Source: a virus
Strand: one strand, 5' to 3'
DNA: 52,917 nucleotides
IMG/VR virus record: IMGVR_UViG_3300013104_000030
Location: 1-52,917 of that record
Shown here: one piece after another, positions 1-7,167 of the stretch
How positions within the stretch are numbered: the first letter of the stretch is position 1
Layout of the letters: each line of letters begins with the position of its first letter
The notes under the pieces: model-generated
The model's database searches: none
Told to the model about the DNA's origin: nothing
What the model saw: only the letters and a program-made list of their open reading frames with translations
Program-made: the position numbers and the translations under genes

Positions 1-222
<222 letters not shown>

Positions 223-226
<4 letters not shown>

Positions 227-516
227 TCTTGATTCATCCCATCATAACTACATGTTTGATTCCCTGTTCTCTTACTCCAGATGTCTTCAGCAGAGTATTC
301 AGAGAGGGTGTTTTCGATGTTGTCCCACGTAGCCATATACTTATTGAATACATAAAGCTTCTTGGTCTTATGGCTTACTTTATAGCTTGTGTACAGAGCT
401 TGCTTATCTGGATTGTTCAGATAAGCATAAGTGCCATCGACATAACTACATTCAAGAATGATTGATTCATAATAGTCGGCTTGGAGTTTGTATTTGGTGC
501 CTTCTTGATAGCTCAT
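223..516 (-). CDS. Hypothetical protein (97 aa)
   Basis: Soluble protein rich in Tyr and Lys, with no recognised domain. A G-rich Shine-Dalgarno (GGGGGATCT) precedes the ATG at 516, which overlaps the stop of the upstream gene (ATGA). Its own stop overlaps the next start in the same way, so translation is probably coupled. Confidence 0.7.
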
Positions 517-752
517 AGATCCCCCTGAGAGTCAATCCATCGTTCAGCATTCTTTACAGTTACACGTTGAGTGACACAAACGTATTCAGTAGATATATCA
601 TCGTATTTTACAACATCAATCCAAGGGTTTGAGTACTTGAAGATATAATAACCTTTGTACTCTATGGGTGTTTCGTTGTCCCTTACTGGGTAATACTCAG
701 GCTGAAAGAGTTGCCGAGTATACCACGGATTGCGGAATTTCCTGATGATCAT
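513..752 (-). CDS. Hypothetical protein (~79 aa)
   Basis: Aromatic-rich small protein (PWYTRQLFQPEYYPV) without a recognised domain. The ATG at 752 has a GAG seven bases upstream. An in-frame TTG at 758 is possible but lacks a usable ribosome site and would overlap the upstream stop. Confidence 0.65.
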   Translation of the reverse strand: MIIRKFRNPWYTRQLFQPEYYPVRDNETPIEYKGYYIFKYSNPWIDVVKYDDISTEYVCVTQRVTVKNAERWIDSQGDL

Positions 753-754
753 AG

Positions 755-943
755 TCAATCTCTATCAAAAACACAACGGTGATTAAGAAGTGCTTGGTCA
801 GCATCTGTCTCAGCTTGTACAAGATCACGAACGATTTGCATAGCTGCTTCCCATTGATCTGTACCGAACTCAAGGGAGCGAACTACATTACGAGCTTCGA
901 TCAGTGCTTTAGGTTCCTTGTAAGCTTGGGTTTTAGTTTTCAT
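755..943 (-). CDS. Hypothetical protein (62 aa), start uncertain
   Basis: The helical sequence MKTKTQAYKEPKALIEARN...VRDLVQAETDADQALL has no known domain. The frame is open up to a TTG at 1009. The extra N-terminal 22 residues look hydrophobic and non-native, so the ATG at 943 (GGA nine bases upstream) is preferred. Confidence 0.6.
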   Translation of the reverse strand: MKTKTQAYKEPKALIEARNVVRSLEFGTDQWEAAMQIVRDLVQAETDADQALLNHRCVFDRD

Positions 944-1067
944 GGTCTTGTATCCGTTAATTGTTTGCTTGAGTAGGATCATCATAACCCACACAGCTAA
1001 CCTTTGCAAAGCTTTTCTTTTATCTTTTTAAGCCTAGTCGCGCATGAACGACAGCGAGCTTGTCTCG

Positions 1068-1253
1068 CTACTCTTGTTCCCAATTCCGCTTAAGATTTCT
1101 CTCAGTGCTATAGCCTCGCTTCTTGTCCTTACCACCTGTGTCATAGTGGTCTGCACACTTGCGCTTAGATGAACGAGGCCCTTGGGCACTCTTGCGTCCA
1201 TATTTTTGGAATGATTTGTTTTCTTTGAAAACGTCTTGTGTGTAGGTGTTCAT
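1068..1253 (-). CDS. Hypothetical basic protein (61 aa)
   Basis: Strongly basic, with Lys/Arg clusters (SSKRKCADHYDTGGKDKKR), compatible with nucleic-acid binding; that role is only inference. Its start overlaps the upstream stop (ATGA at 1250-1253). A 6-bp hairpin (AGCGAG/CTCGCT, 1053-1069) covers its stop codon but has no U tract. Confidence 0.6.
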   Translation of the reverse strand: MNTYTQDVFKENKSFQKYGRKSAQGPRSSKRKCADHYDTGGKDKKRGYSTERNLKRNWEQE

Positions 1254-1456
1254 TTGGTTTTCTCTGGTGGCATGTTGGGCCAGTGTTGTGTATCTGTTAA
1301 GTAATCCATGATCAAAGCTTCTGCCTTGTGTTCATCGTTTGTGTAAAACAAATCAGGCCACTGACACTTAATATAGTCATTCACGAAAGCTTGACCTAAG
1401 CGTTCATGATGTTGACGGTTCTGTCTAAAGTCTGCTTTGCACTCTTGAAAATTCAT
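1250..1456 (-). CDS. Hypothetical protein (68 aa)
   Basis: Small charged soluble protein (MNFQECKADFRQNRQHHERL...) of unknown function. The ATG overlaps the stop of the upstream gene as ATGA, with GAGATGTTGAA ahead of it. Confidence 0.65.
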   Translation of the reverse strand: MNFQECKADFRQNRQHHERLGQAFVNDYIKCQWPDLFYTNDEHKAEALIMDYLTDTQHWPNMPPEKTK

Positions 1457-1623
1457 TTCAACATCTCCAATTCAATCATCTGTTTTGTATTATACATTGG
1501 AACACATGTAATGTCTGACATAGGAAGACAGACCCATTGCCCATTGTCACGGCAGAGTTTAGCAGCTATGCCTTGGGAAAGGAAGTGAAAAGCTTGTTGG
1601 AATGCCACTTCTTGAGCTGTCAT
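1453..1623 (-). CDS. Hypothetical protein (56 aa)
   Basis: Start placed at the ATG at 1623 because AGGA lies nine bases upstream and the upstream gene ends at 1625. The longer frame to 1704 would overlap that gene out of frame. Begins MTAQEVAFQQAFHFL; no recognised domain. Confidence 0.6.
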   Translation of the reverse strand: MTAQEVAFQQAFHFLSQGIAAKLCRDNGQWVCLPMSDITCVPMYNTKQMIELEMLK

Positions 1624-1624
1624 T

Positions 1625-1858
1625 TTATGCATTCCTATCATTAGGTGATGGTGCTTTAGGCATCTGCATCCAGTAAGGATATTCCTCGGCAGCGACATCA
1701 TCAAACATTTTGTTGTCTATAAGCTTCAAGCTCAGCCAATGCACTGCCATCCAACGACCATTGTTCCAAGCTAAGACATGACCGTCCCATTGAGTGTCCT
1801 CTTGTGTTGGACGAACCTTGGATGTCTCAAAATAAAACATTTGCTTATGTTCTTTCAT
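1625..1858 (-). CDS. Hypothetical protein (77 aa)
   Basis: Trp-rich soluble protein (GHVLAWNNGRWMAVHWL) of unknown function, one base upstream of the next gene's start and one base after the previous gene. Confidence 0.65.
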   Translation of the reverse strand: MKEHKQMFYFETSKVRPTQEDTQWDGHVLAWNNGRWMAVHWLSLKLIDNKMFDDVAAEEYPYWMQMPKAPSPNDRNA

Positions 1859-1859
1859 C

Positions 1860-2342
1860 TCACACCGCCTTCAATTCGTTGATGTAGTTTCTTGCTTTGT
1901 GGTGCCATCTTACCAATGTCTTAGCTACCTGTAAAGCTTTTTTCATATGTTTCTTTAGGCTATTTTTATCACTCAAATCATCGATCCAAGAGCTAGTGGT
2001 TACCTCTGTGTCTGTGTAGTCTACATCACAGCTTGAGTGGGTAGTTTCTTCGCTAACTTCCTCTGTTTCTTCACGAATTGGACGAACACTTGTAGCCTTT
2101 TTATAGAGAACCTCTGCACGTTCGATTTTGCATACGATCACATCTCTGAGAATCGAATACTCTTCACACGTCATGTCTGTGGTTTTGTATTCTTTCTCTA
2201 GATCAATCATCTGTGAGCGTAACGTTTGCAGCCTTTTAAACTGAGGTAGGATTTTATCTTTGATGCTTACTTTAGACACAACCTTCTTAGGTTCGTCAAG
2301 CTGACCATAAATGTCAATGTTGGCCTTGCCATTCTTCAGCAT
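1860..2342 (-). CDS. Hypothetical helical protein (160 aa)
   Basis: Residues 30-85 are Leu/Lys/Glu-rich and probably form a helix or coiled coil (FKRLQTLRSQMIDLEKEYK). The middle (95-120) is acidic and Ser/Thr-rich. The C-terminus is basic (KKHMKKALQVAKTLVRWHHK). Unrecognised; one of the longer genes of this arm. Confidence 0.7.
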   Translation of the reverse strand: MLKNGKANIDIYGQLDEPKKVVSKVSIKDKILPQFKRLQTLRSQMIDLEKEYKTTDMTCEEYSILRDVIVCKIERAEVLYKKATSVRPIREETEEVSEETTHSSCDVDYTDTEVTTSSWIDDLSDKNSLKKHMKKALQVAKTLVRWHHKARNYINELKAV

Positions 2343-2348
2343 ATGCAG

Positions 2349-2609
2349 TTAAGCAGGAATTTCTTCAGTTGGGCGATTCTGTTTACGACAATGCCAATAG
2401 TCCGCTCCAGACAAGTTACGAGTTTCCATAGTGGCTTCATTCTTGTATTGCTTACCGTTAGGACTGATACCATCCCACGAATCGTAGTCACCACCGATTG
2501 TACTATCACCGTAACCTGATCTGCCTTTGGAAGTCCACATGATAAAACCCTCAAACCTAAACACCTTGTCGATGTAGAGATTATGAGGGTTTAAGGGTGT
2601 TGCTGTCAA
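2349..2609 (-). CDS. Hypothetical protein (86 aa)
   Basis: Gly/Asp-rich centre (GRSGYGDSTIGGDYDSWDG) with a C-terminal WHCRK. Chosen over a competing minus-strand frame at 2336-2554 because it fits between neighbouring starts and stops without overlap. Function unknown. Confidence 0.6.
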   Translation of the reverse strand: MTATPLNPHNLYIDKVFRFEGFIMWTSKGRSGYGDSTIGGDYDSWDGISPNGKQYKNEATMETRNLSGADYWHCRKQNRPTEEIPA

Positions 2610-2612
2610 CAG

Positions 2613-2753
2613 TTATTTTGCAGATTTTTCATCATCTTTCAATTCACGCTTAGCCTTAGCCAGCAATTCATGCAACACGTCTACAGCATCATTCCCAATC
2701 TGTTGTGCTTGTGGTGTCTGTGCAATAGCTTGTCCAGCATATGCAACCACCAT
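2613..2753 (-). CDS. Small hypothetical protein (46 aa)
   Basis: Open from an ATG at 2753, three bases after the upstream stop. Encodes an Ala/Gln-rich start (VVAYAGQAIAQTPQAQQIG) and a charged helical end (LLAKAKRELKDDEKSAK). The AAGG abuts the ATG, so the GTG codon just after it could be the true start. It fills an otherwise empty gap in a fully packed operon. Confidence 0.5.
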   Translation of the reverse strand: MVVAYAGQAIAQTPQAQQIGNDAVDVLHELLAKAKRELKDDEKSAK

Positions 2754-2756
2754 CCT

Positions 2757-3011
2757 TTACATAGTTTTCTCACTTGGAATAGTTTTTGCAAACAGAATGA
2801 ACAACAAAGGTAGCCAAACCCAACGCAAGGCTTTACGCCGCCCAGCTTTCTTGTATTCAACTGTCTCTTTACTATCCCATGACCTGATATCCACAGTAAA
2901 GAAGAAAGCTGCACCTAGAAGCAACAACAAGGCAATACCACCCGTTACACCAAAGAAAGCTGCAATACCCGGAAGGATGCCAATACAATACACGATAAAA
3001 GCCAATTCCAT
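2757..3011 (-). CDS. Small membrane protein (84 aa)
   Basis: Three hydrophobic segments are visible: residues ~3-20, ~23-40 and ~63-78 (WVWLPLLFILFA), with a positively charged loop (KKAGRRKALR) before the last. Inner-membrane location is inferred. Start and upstream stop share bases (TAATG at 3011). Role unknown. Confidence 0.65.
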   Translation of the reverse strand: MELAFIVYCIGILPGIAAFFGVTGGIALLLLLGAAFFFTVDIRSWDSKETVEYKKAGRRKALRWVWLPLLFILFAKTIPSEKTM

Positions 3012-3196
3012 TATTTCTCTCCTTTAGCTTGATTAGCGATAATTCGCAATAGTTGAAGCTCTTCCTCTTTCATCCTCATCTCACGTTTCTTACGACCACT
3101 ACCAATGCAGATGGCACAGATGATCCAGATTGGTAGCCAAATAAAACCTGTGAGCATCGTTAAGATAAAGTGTACGAAGTGGGCCATACCGCTCAT
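3011..3196 (-). CDS. Small membrane protein (61 aa)
   Basis: One long hydrophobic stretch (ILTMLTGFIWLPIWIICAIC, residues ~11-30) is followed by a basic/charged cytoplasmic-type tail (GRKKREMRMKEEELQLLR). Start overlaps the upstream stop (ATGA). Paired with the neighbouring membrane protein; role unknown. Confidence 0.65.
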   Translation of the reverse strand: MSGMAHFVHFILTMLTGFIWLPIWIICAICIGSGRKKREMRMKEEELQLLRIIANQAKGEK

Positions 3197-3396
3197 GATT
3201 TATCCTCCAAAACATACTCGAAATAATTTGTCCACGCCTGCTGTCCAACACTGTAAAAGATGTGAACTGTATTATTCTTGAACTGTTGAATGTCGCCATT
3301 AGATTTCATGTGAGAGGGATATTCTTGTCCGGCCTTGAATGCCACTTCACCTGTAGGATGCATAATGACGTCTTTAATGCATTTGAGCCTGATCAT
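3193..3396 (-). CDS. Hypothetical protein (67 aa)
   Basis: Beta-rich small protein (IRLKCIKDVIMHPTGEVAFKAGQEY), resembling the small SH3-like barrels common in phage early regions; this is resemblance only. It starts one base after the stop of the 44-aa gene upstream. Confidence 0.65.
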   Translation of the reverse strand: MIRLKCIKDVIMHPTGEVAFKAGQEYPSHMKSNGDIQQFKNNTVHIFYSVGQQAWTNYFEYVLEDKS

Positions 3397-3397
3397 T

Positions 3398-3532
3398 TCA
3401 CACCACCTTCACAACGATGTAACGACCTTTCAGACGTTCATTCAAAGTGCTGCACCATTTGTCTGCTGAAGCTTTCGTACCACGTTGAGCAACCACTTCA
3501 GAGGTAAGGGTGTCTTTGATTTGAAATTTCAT
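3398..3532 (-). CDS. Small hypothetical protein (44 aa)
   Basis: An ATG at 3532 with AGGAATACGGTC upstream opens a 44-codon frame, MKFQIKDTLTSEVVAQRGTK... ending YIVVKVV, that closes one base before the next start. It is the first gene after the promoter at 3580-3607. Confidence 0.65.
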   Translation of the reverse strand: MKFQIKDTLTSEVVAQRGTKASADKWCSTLNERLKGRYIVVKVV

Positions 3533-3551
3533 GACCGTATTCCTTTGGTTT

Positions 3552-3568
3552 GGAAGCTTTTTGCTTCC
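3552..3568 (-). other. 5'-leader hairpin
   Basis: GGAAGC-AAAAA-GCTTCC (read on minus) lies between the promoter at 3580-3607 and the ATG at 3532, at the predicted 5' end of the transcript. Such hairpins can protect phage mRNA; that role is inferred. There is no U tract, so it is not a terminator. Confidence 0.5.
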
Positions 3569-3579
3569 TCTTGATTACA

Positions 3580-3607
3580 AGTATAACTCTTTCATACAGG
3601 CAGTCAA
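3580..3607 (-). promoter_or_regulatory. Sigma70-like promoter
   Basis: TTGACT (3602-3607), 16-bp spacer, TATACT (3580-3585) on minus, upstream of the gene starting at 3532. Confidence 0.6.
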
Positions 3608-3611
3608 CCAT

Positions 3612-3794
3612 TCATTTCCAATCAAGTGAAAATTCTTTAGCTGATTTCTTCGTCAAATCTCCCAATGACCTACTCCGCAGCAAAACGCTTCCCTTGTCCA
3701 TCAGTTGCCACTCTTTTTCAGTTGGACATTTGTGTACAGTGAAGCCTACTGAGCGTAGCTGTGTGACGATATGGTTGGAGAATGTTGATTTCAC
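3612..3794 (-). CDS. Hypothetical protein (60 aa)
   Basis: Small basic protein (VTQLRSVGFTVHKCPTEKEW...) without a recognised domain. Start overlaps the upstream stop (3791-3794, ATGA). Its last codons abut the -35 box of the next promoter. Confidence 0.6.
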   Translation of the reverse strand: MKSTFSNHIVTQLRSVGFTVHKCPTEKEWQLMDKGSVLLRSRSLGDLTKKSAKEFSLDWK

Positions 3795-3982
3795 TTATAG
3801 CCGCTCCAATGTTCTGCTATGCAAGACGAACACCAGCCAATTGCCATACCAATAGGGAGCATTAGGACAGGTGCCCAACCGGAATAAAAACTAGCCATGG
3901 CTGACCCAATGAGCAACACTAGACCTAGTCCTAAAAGAATACAAACCGCCCATTTAAAAATTTTGTTAAATTTAACCTTCAT
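3791..3982 (-). CDS. Small membrane protein (63 aa)
   Basis: Basic N-terminus (MKVKFNKIFK), then two hydrophobic segments (~11-30 and ~34-52) with Gly-rich packing motifs. AGGAGGTTTGAG before the ATG at 3982 is one of the strongest ribosome sites of the arm. First gene after the promoter at 4022-4050; role unknown. Confidence 0.65.
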   Translation of the reverse strand: MKVKFNKIFKWAVCILLGLGLVLLIGSAMASFYSGWAPVLMLPIGMAIGWCSSCIAEHWSGYK

Positions 3983-4021
3983 CTCAAACCTCCTTCTGTG
4001 TGTTTGTCTTTGATGTCTTGA

Positions 4022-4050
4022 ATTCTATAGCTCAGAGAGCAGCCTGTCAA
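4022..4050 (-). promoter_or_regulatory. Sigma70-like promoter
   Basis: TTGACA (4045-4050), 17-bp spacer, TAGAAT (4022-4027) on minus. It drives the gene starting at 3982 and sits just below the terminator at 4081-4110. Confidence 0.7.
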
Positions 4051-4080
4051 CAATATTTCTTAAATTATTTTCTTACGGGC

Positions 4081-4110
4081 AAAGAAAAAGCCTTCAGTTA
4101 GGAAGGCTTT
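4081..4110 (-). terminator. Intrinsic terminator
   Basis: On minus, AAGCCTTC-CTAACT-GAAGGCTT is followed by TTTCTTT. It ends the transcript carrying the frameshifted gene at 4120-4312. Confidence 0.8.
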
Positions 4111-4119
4111 GAGGGCAGG

Positions 4120-4312
4120 TCAGTTTGCACGCTTTATTGTCTTAAAAGCTTCATCTAAATACTTCTTGACACTAATCTTCCCATCAGTGGTTCGGAACAC
4201 CCTGTACTGCCCATCATCAGTTTTAGTGATTGTCCCGAGAATCAAACACTCGACGAACACGTGTTCCAGCTACATCTGAATATTTCCCGTATACACCACT
4301 AGAAGTTTTCAT
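4120..4312 (-). pseudogene. Small gene with a +1-nt frameshift (~63 aa if intact)
   Basis: From the ATG at 4312 (AGAGGAATACATT upstream) the frame reads MKTSSGVYGKYSDVAGTRVR then RVFDSRDNH and stops. One frame over, the sequence continues as a convincing protein, TITKTDDGQYRVFRTTDGK then ISVKKYLDEAFKTIKRAN, to a TGA at 4120-4122. Removing one base from the CCC at 4234-4236 (GGG on minus) joins them. The span is 193 nt, one more than a multiple of three. Either a sequencing error or a recently broken gene. Confidence 0.65.
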
Positions 4313-4392
4313 AATGTATTCCTCTTGAGATTGTAAAGAAATAGTTTGCTTATAGCCCTAGCAAGCTGCTCCAGTCTTTCCCCTTGAGAGAT

Positions 4393-4421
4393 AGCTTATG
4401 AGACCTTGTAGATCGTGTCAA
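4393..4421 (-). promoter_or_regulatory. Probable promoter
   Basis: TTGACA (4416-4421), 17-bp spacer, TAAGCT (4393-4398) on minus, ~80 bases upstream of the ATG at 4312. The -35 box is perfect and the -10 weak. Confidence 0.45.
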
Positions 4422-4435
4422 CACCTCATTTCAAA

Positions 4436-4714
4436 TTATTTCAATGTTGGAAGGTTTTCGTTGTAAATCAAACCTTTACACACCAAATCTTCTTCAATTT
4501 TACCACTGTCTTGATAATATTTCTTGTCTTCATCGTTATCAAATGCCCAATCAGCCGGTACCCACAACGTAGCATCAAGAAATTTCTCTAGCGTCTCTTT
4601 ACTCTGTACTAAAGCTCCTAGACAGTCGTTACGAGCTTCAGATTGAGGAAAGGATTCAATAGCTTGCTTGATTTGTAAAACGTTCAGATCGATGTTGCTG
4701 GTGATTGCGTTCAT
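4436..4714 (-). CDS. Hypothetical protein (92 aa)
   Basis: Acidic helical protein (LNVLQIKQAIESFPQSEARND) with no recognised domain. Single gene with its own promoter (4771-4798), immediately downstream of the GC-rich island. Confidence 0.7.
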   Translation of the reverse strand: MNAITSNIDLNVLQIKQAIESFPQSEARNDCLGALVQSKETLEKFLDATLWVPADWAFDNDEDKKYYQDSGKIEEDLVCKGLIYNENLPTLK

Positions 4715-4770
4715 TTTGTTTAGCTCCTGTTGTACCAGTGTTGGGTCAGTTTTTGTTTACTCTGATTAAC

Positions 4771-4798
4771 AGTTTATCTGAGCAATTCTACAAATCAA
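4771..4798 (-). promoter_or_regulatory. Probable promoter
   Basis: TTGATT (4793-4798), 16-bp spacer, TAAACT (4771-4776) on minus. The same TAAACT -10 box occurs in the plus promoter at 14396-14423. Confidence 0.5.
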
Positions 4799-4804
4799 GG
4801 TGTT

Positions 4805-5257
4805 TTAAATAATTATTTTTGTGTTATTTCTCTTCACCTCATTCAGCGCAGCGGTGGCGTCGAGGCAGGCAACCTCGCGAATCACCGCGATGCAGTCGTC
4901 CGAGTCCATCAGATAGTCTTCTGCCGATAAGCGCTCTTGCTCGGTCTGAATTGCCGCGATCAATTGCTCAGGCAGCACCACCGCGGATGGCGCTGACGGG
5001 GCAGTGAACAGTGGAATAACCGTCATCCCGTGAGCATCGGCATGCCGATTGGCGTCGACTTTATAGCCCCATACAATCGGGCCAGTCATCCACGCCACCG
5101 GCTCACCCCTCCCACTCTCCAGCTCAGCAACTCGCGCCTGTAGCTGGGCGATGGTGGATTGCAGGGCGTCGTAATCGGATTCCCGCACGCACCGGATGTT
5201 CTGAGCTTCGTGGCACCAGAACCGCGACACGCCGTCAATCGTTGGGTTATTGGTCAT
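4805..5257 (-). CDS. Island gene 3: hypothetical phage protein (~150 aa)
   Basis: Start placed at the ATG at 5257 (GGAGTGCCGACC upstream; ATGA overlap with the preceding gene) rather than 5311. The N-terminal third is a Leu-zipper-like coiled coil (DALQSTIAQLQARVAELE). Next comes GEPVAWMTGPIVWGYK and PLFTAP, a layout I associate with early-region hypothetical proteins of temperate Pseudomonas and enteric phages. The last ~8 codons (RNNTKIII) lie in AT-rich DNA beyond the island border, so the native C-terminus was probably replaced at the junction. Confidence 0.65.
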   Translation of the reverse strand: MTNNPTIDGVSRFWCHEAQNIRCVRESDYDALQSTIAQLQARVAELESGRGEPVAWMTGPIVWGYKVDANRHADAHGMTVIPLFTAPSAPSAVVLPEQLIAAIQTEQERLSAEDYLMDSDDCIAVIREVACLDATAALNEVKRNNTKIII

Positions 5258-5481
5258 GGTCGGCACTCCAGAATTCGCGTTAAGCCGACGTTGCGGCTGG
5301 TGAGTTGACACATGCAGCTATTGATGTGCATACCGCGACCCAGACCAAACGGGATGAACCGGTGACCCTGAAGCTGTCCACACTCTTTGCATTCGTAGAC
5401 AACCCGCATTTCACCGTTTACCGGTCGCATTGCCTGCATTACTTCATCAGCCTGAATGGCTTTCTGCATGTCGTTACTCAT
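5254..5481 (-). CDS. Island gene 2: Cys-containing hypothetical protein (75 aa)
   Basis: Start at 5481 (AGGAAGTC before ATG, 8-nt overlap with the upstream gene). Contains CKECGQLQGH and, 30 residues on, INSCMC. This four-Cys arrangement suggests a zinc ribbon, inferred from spacing only. Function unknown. Confidence 0.65.
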   Translation of the reverse strand: MSNDMQKAIQADEVMQAMRPVNGEMRVVYECKECGQLQGHRFIPFGLGRGMHINSCMCQLTSRNVGLTRILECRP

Positions 5482-5869
5482 GACTTCCTGCCTCGGGTTT
5501 GGGGTTGAGGGTGGCTTCAACGCGTGCGTTATGAGCCTGCAAAATCTGCAAGAACCGAGTTCGACCGATAGAGGTCATGGCCGCACGTATCTGAGAATCA
5601 GAAATCGCCAGTGTCATCTCCGTTGCCATTTCTTCAAGCATCGACGCTTGCTCCGCAATGCGCTGCTCGGCGGCGGCATGCTTGCGCGCCCATCCAGTTA
5701 CGGCGGTCTGTGCTTCGATCAGGTCACGATTGACCAGAGTCAGCGCTTCGTCGCGCTCAGCCACGACAGCCTCAGCCGTATCGGCGCGCAGGCGTTGGGC
5801 GTCGAATTTCGGCGCGTAGACGTATTCCCCAGCAGCACCCTTGAACGTGTAACGCTTCACATCATCCAT
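5474..5869 (-). CDS. Island gene 1: coiled-coil hypothetical protein (131 aa)
   Basis: Opens MDDVKRYTFKGAAGEYVYAP, followed by a long Ala/Glu/Arg-rich coiled coil (residues ~25-90). The pattern of a short beta head plus coil is common in early genes of temperate Pseudomonas phages (family recollection, not a search). Its ribosome site (GGGG) lies in the AT-rich flank, so the island probably borrowed host-phage translation signals. Confidence 0.65.
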   Translation of the reverse strand: MDDVKRYTFKGAAGEYVYAPKFDAQRLRADTAEAVVAERDEALTLVNRDLIEAQTAVTGWARKHAAAEQRIAEQASMLEEMATEMTLAISDSQIRAAMTSIGRTRFLQILQAHNARVEATLNPKPEAGSHE

Positions 5870-5904
5870 TTTTCAATACCCCATTGAATAAGTTTAAATT
5901 TCAT
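5857..5904 (-). pseudogene. Possible 5' remnant of a gene cut by the island
   Basis: The ATG at 5904 overlaps the stop of the preceding gene (ATGA), exactly as real genes here begin. It reads MKFKLIQWGIEKW and then runs into island sequence and stops. The first 12 codons are AT-rich like the resident phage. I infer that the island replaced the rest of this gene. Confidence 0.35.
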
Positions 5905-5996
5905 TGTCCAATATCCATATCAATATCATCACCACAACCACTGGCAACTCCTATAAGAAGACAGAATACCACAATTACAAAGATTATCCACCACAT
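5901..5996 (-). CDS. Tiny membrane peptide (31 aa)
   Basis: The ATG immediately follows the upstream TAA, with AGGA nine bases ahead. The sequence is a single hydrophobic helix (WWIIFVIVVFCLLIGVASGC) and an acidic tail (DDIDMDIGQ). The ASGC could be a weak lipobox, but the canonical -3 residue is absent, so a simple membrane peptide is more likely. Confidence 0.55.
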   Translation of the reverse strand: MWWIIFVIVVFCLLIGVASGCGDDIDMDIGQ

Positions 5997-6260
5997 TTAA
6001 AACATTCCTGTAATCTGGTGCCACTTTTCTTCTACGAATTGTACACCTTGCTGATACTCTTTTGAAAATTCTGAACCATAGATATAATCTACATCTTGTC
6101 CACCATTCCAAGTAGACAGCCAAGTTTCAAGAGAAAGCACGCTGTTCAAGCCACAAGCGTATACTCCATCTACCAGGGCTTCTTTAAAATCTTCTGTCTC
6201 GCTTGTCTCATCCAAAGCTTTTTCTAGCTGAGTCTTTAGGATTTCCAGGGGGTTGGTCAT
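5997..6260 (-). CDS. Hypothetical acidic protein (87 aa)
   Basis: Acidic helical protein (LKTQLEKALDETSETEDFKEA) without a known domain. Start overlaps the upstream stop (ATGA). Confidence 0.65.
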   Translation of the reverse strand: MTNPLEILKTQLEKALDETSETEDFKEALVDGVYACGLNSVLSLETWLSTWNGGQDVDYIYGSEFSKEYQQGVQFVEEKWHQITGMF

Positions 6261-6466
6261 TCTTCACTCCAAACCACACCAGACGGTGTTAGTTCATAAA
6301 CCATGAAGTGTTTTTCGTTGTCCCCGATGGACACTAAGTAGTCAATTAATGCATATGCTTCTTCGAAAGACCCTTTGAATGGCTTTGTAAAATCATCAAT
6401 TCTCTCATCATAAACGAATTGATTCTTAAGGTGCTTTGTACTTCGTAAAACCATAAACTCTTTCAT
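6257..6466 (-). CDS. Hypothetical protein (69 aa)
   Basis: Small soluble alpha/beta-looking protein (MKEFMVLRSTKHLKNQFVYD...). TAGGAGAAGATT lies before the ATG. Unknown function. Confidence 0.65.
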   Translation of the reverse strand: MKEFMVLRSTKHLKNQFVYDERIDDFTKPFKGSFEEAYALIDYLVSIGDNEKHFMVYELTPSGVVWSEE

Positions 6467-6475
6467 AATCTTCTC

Positions 6476-6664
6476 CTAATAATTCCTATTAATAAATCTA
6501 ACTGCACTATAAATCATCGAAAAAATAAATACAAGCACAATCGTAGAAATAAATGCTGAAAATGATACAAAAATAGCTTTCAGCAATAAAAACATAGCAC
6601 CTAAAATTAATATTGTACAGAAAATTATGCCAAAAATACTTAGAAAATCTTTTAGGAAATTCAT
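6476..6664 (-). CDS. Small membrane protein (62 aa)
   Basis: Start at 6664 is supported by GAGGAG eight bases upstream. Two long hydrophobic segments (~10-32 and ~36-55) are rich in Phe/Ile; both termini are charged. The next gene upstream is also a membrane protein, so the two may act together. Confidence 0.65.
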   Translation of the reverse strand: MNFLKDFLSIFGIIFCTILILGAMFLLLKAIFVSFSAFISTIVLVFIFSMIYSAVRFINRNY

Positions 6665-6668
6665 GTGG

Positions 6669-6890
6669 CTACTCCTCAAGATTAATGATTCCTTTTATGC
6701 ACACATTTCCAGTGCCTCTGATATAGATCATTTTACCTCCTTTAGCTAAACAATCAAATTGTCGATTTTCCTCCTTTTCTTTGGCTCCTGAAAGATTATA
6801 GATTAAAATAATTAGGAAAAATACTAATATGATTATAAATAATACAATAGCAATCCCCTTGGCCACATAATATCCCAAATCGTCATCCAT
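6669..6890 (-). CDS. Small membrane protein (73 aa)
   Basis: N-terminal acidic MDDD, one very hydrophobic helix (GIAIVLFIIILVFFLIILIY, ~12-31), then a soluble domain with two Cys (FDCLAKGGKMIYIRGTGNVC). Probably membrane-anchored; function unknown. Confidence 0.65.
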   Translation of the reverse strand: MDDDLGYYVAKGIAIVLFIIILVFFLIILIYNLSGAKEKEENRQFDCLAKGGKMIYIRGTGNVCIKGIINLEE

Positions 6891-6891
6891 T

Positions 6892-7167
6892 TTAATTCAC
6901 CTCGTAGATTGGTGAACGCAATGATTGCATGAGCTGATCATATGTAAGCATACCCGGCTGCTGTTTTTTACGAATTGCACACTCGTGCCACTCTCCAGTT
7001 TTGCCTTCAAGAGTATACACCCAACCACTATCCATTTCTTTAAGAGTAGAAGCATTCAGTGGATTTTCTTGAAAACGCATATTTATTACAGTTGTCTCAC
7101 CATTTTCTTCTGGGTAGTGGACACTTTGGAGTATTACAACTTCTCCTTCTGAGAATTTAGCGTTCAT
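6892..7167 (-). CDS. Hypothetical protein (91 aa)
   Basis: Start at 7167 (GGAGAAACAA before the ATG; ATGA overlap). Beta-rich N-terminal half (FSEGEVVILQSVHYPEENGE) suggests a small barrel; unrecognised. Confidence 0.65.
   Translation of the reverse strand: MNAKFSEGEVVILQSVHYPEENGETTVINMRFQENPLNASTLKEMDSGWVYTLEGKTGEWHECAIRKKQQPGMLTYDQLMQSLRSPIYEVN

Larger units (their letters stand above)
4840..5872. mobile_element. GC-rich foreign gene island
   Basis: Composition changes sharply: two sampled 60-base lines inside (5161 and 5641) have 37 and 40 G+C, whereas surrounding phage lines run roughly 15-25. The three overlapping genes inside use GC-rich codons, unlike any neighbour. No integrase, IS ends or clear direct repeat is visible at the borders, so illegitimate or homologous recombination with another phage is the likely route. 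Confidence 0.7.

Noticed and set aside
5456-5887. Plus-strand 143-codon ORF in the GC-rich island
   Set aside because: Antisense shadow of three tightly overlapping minus genes with good starts.
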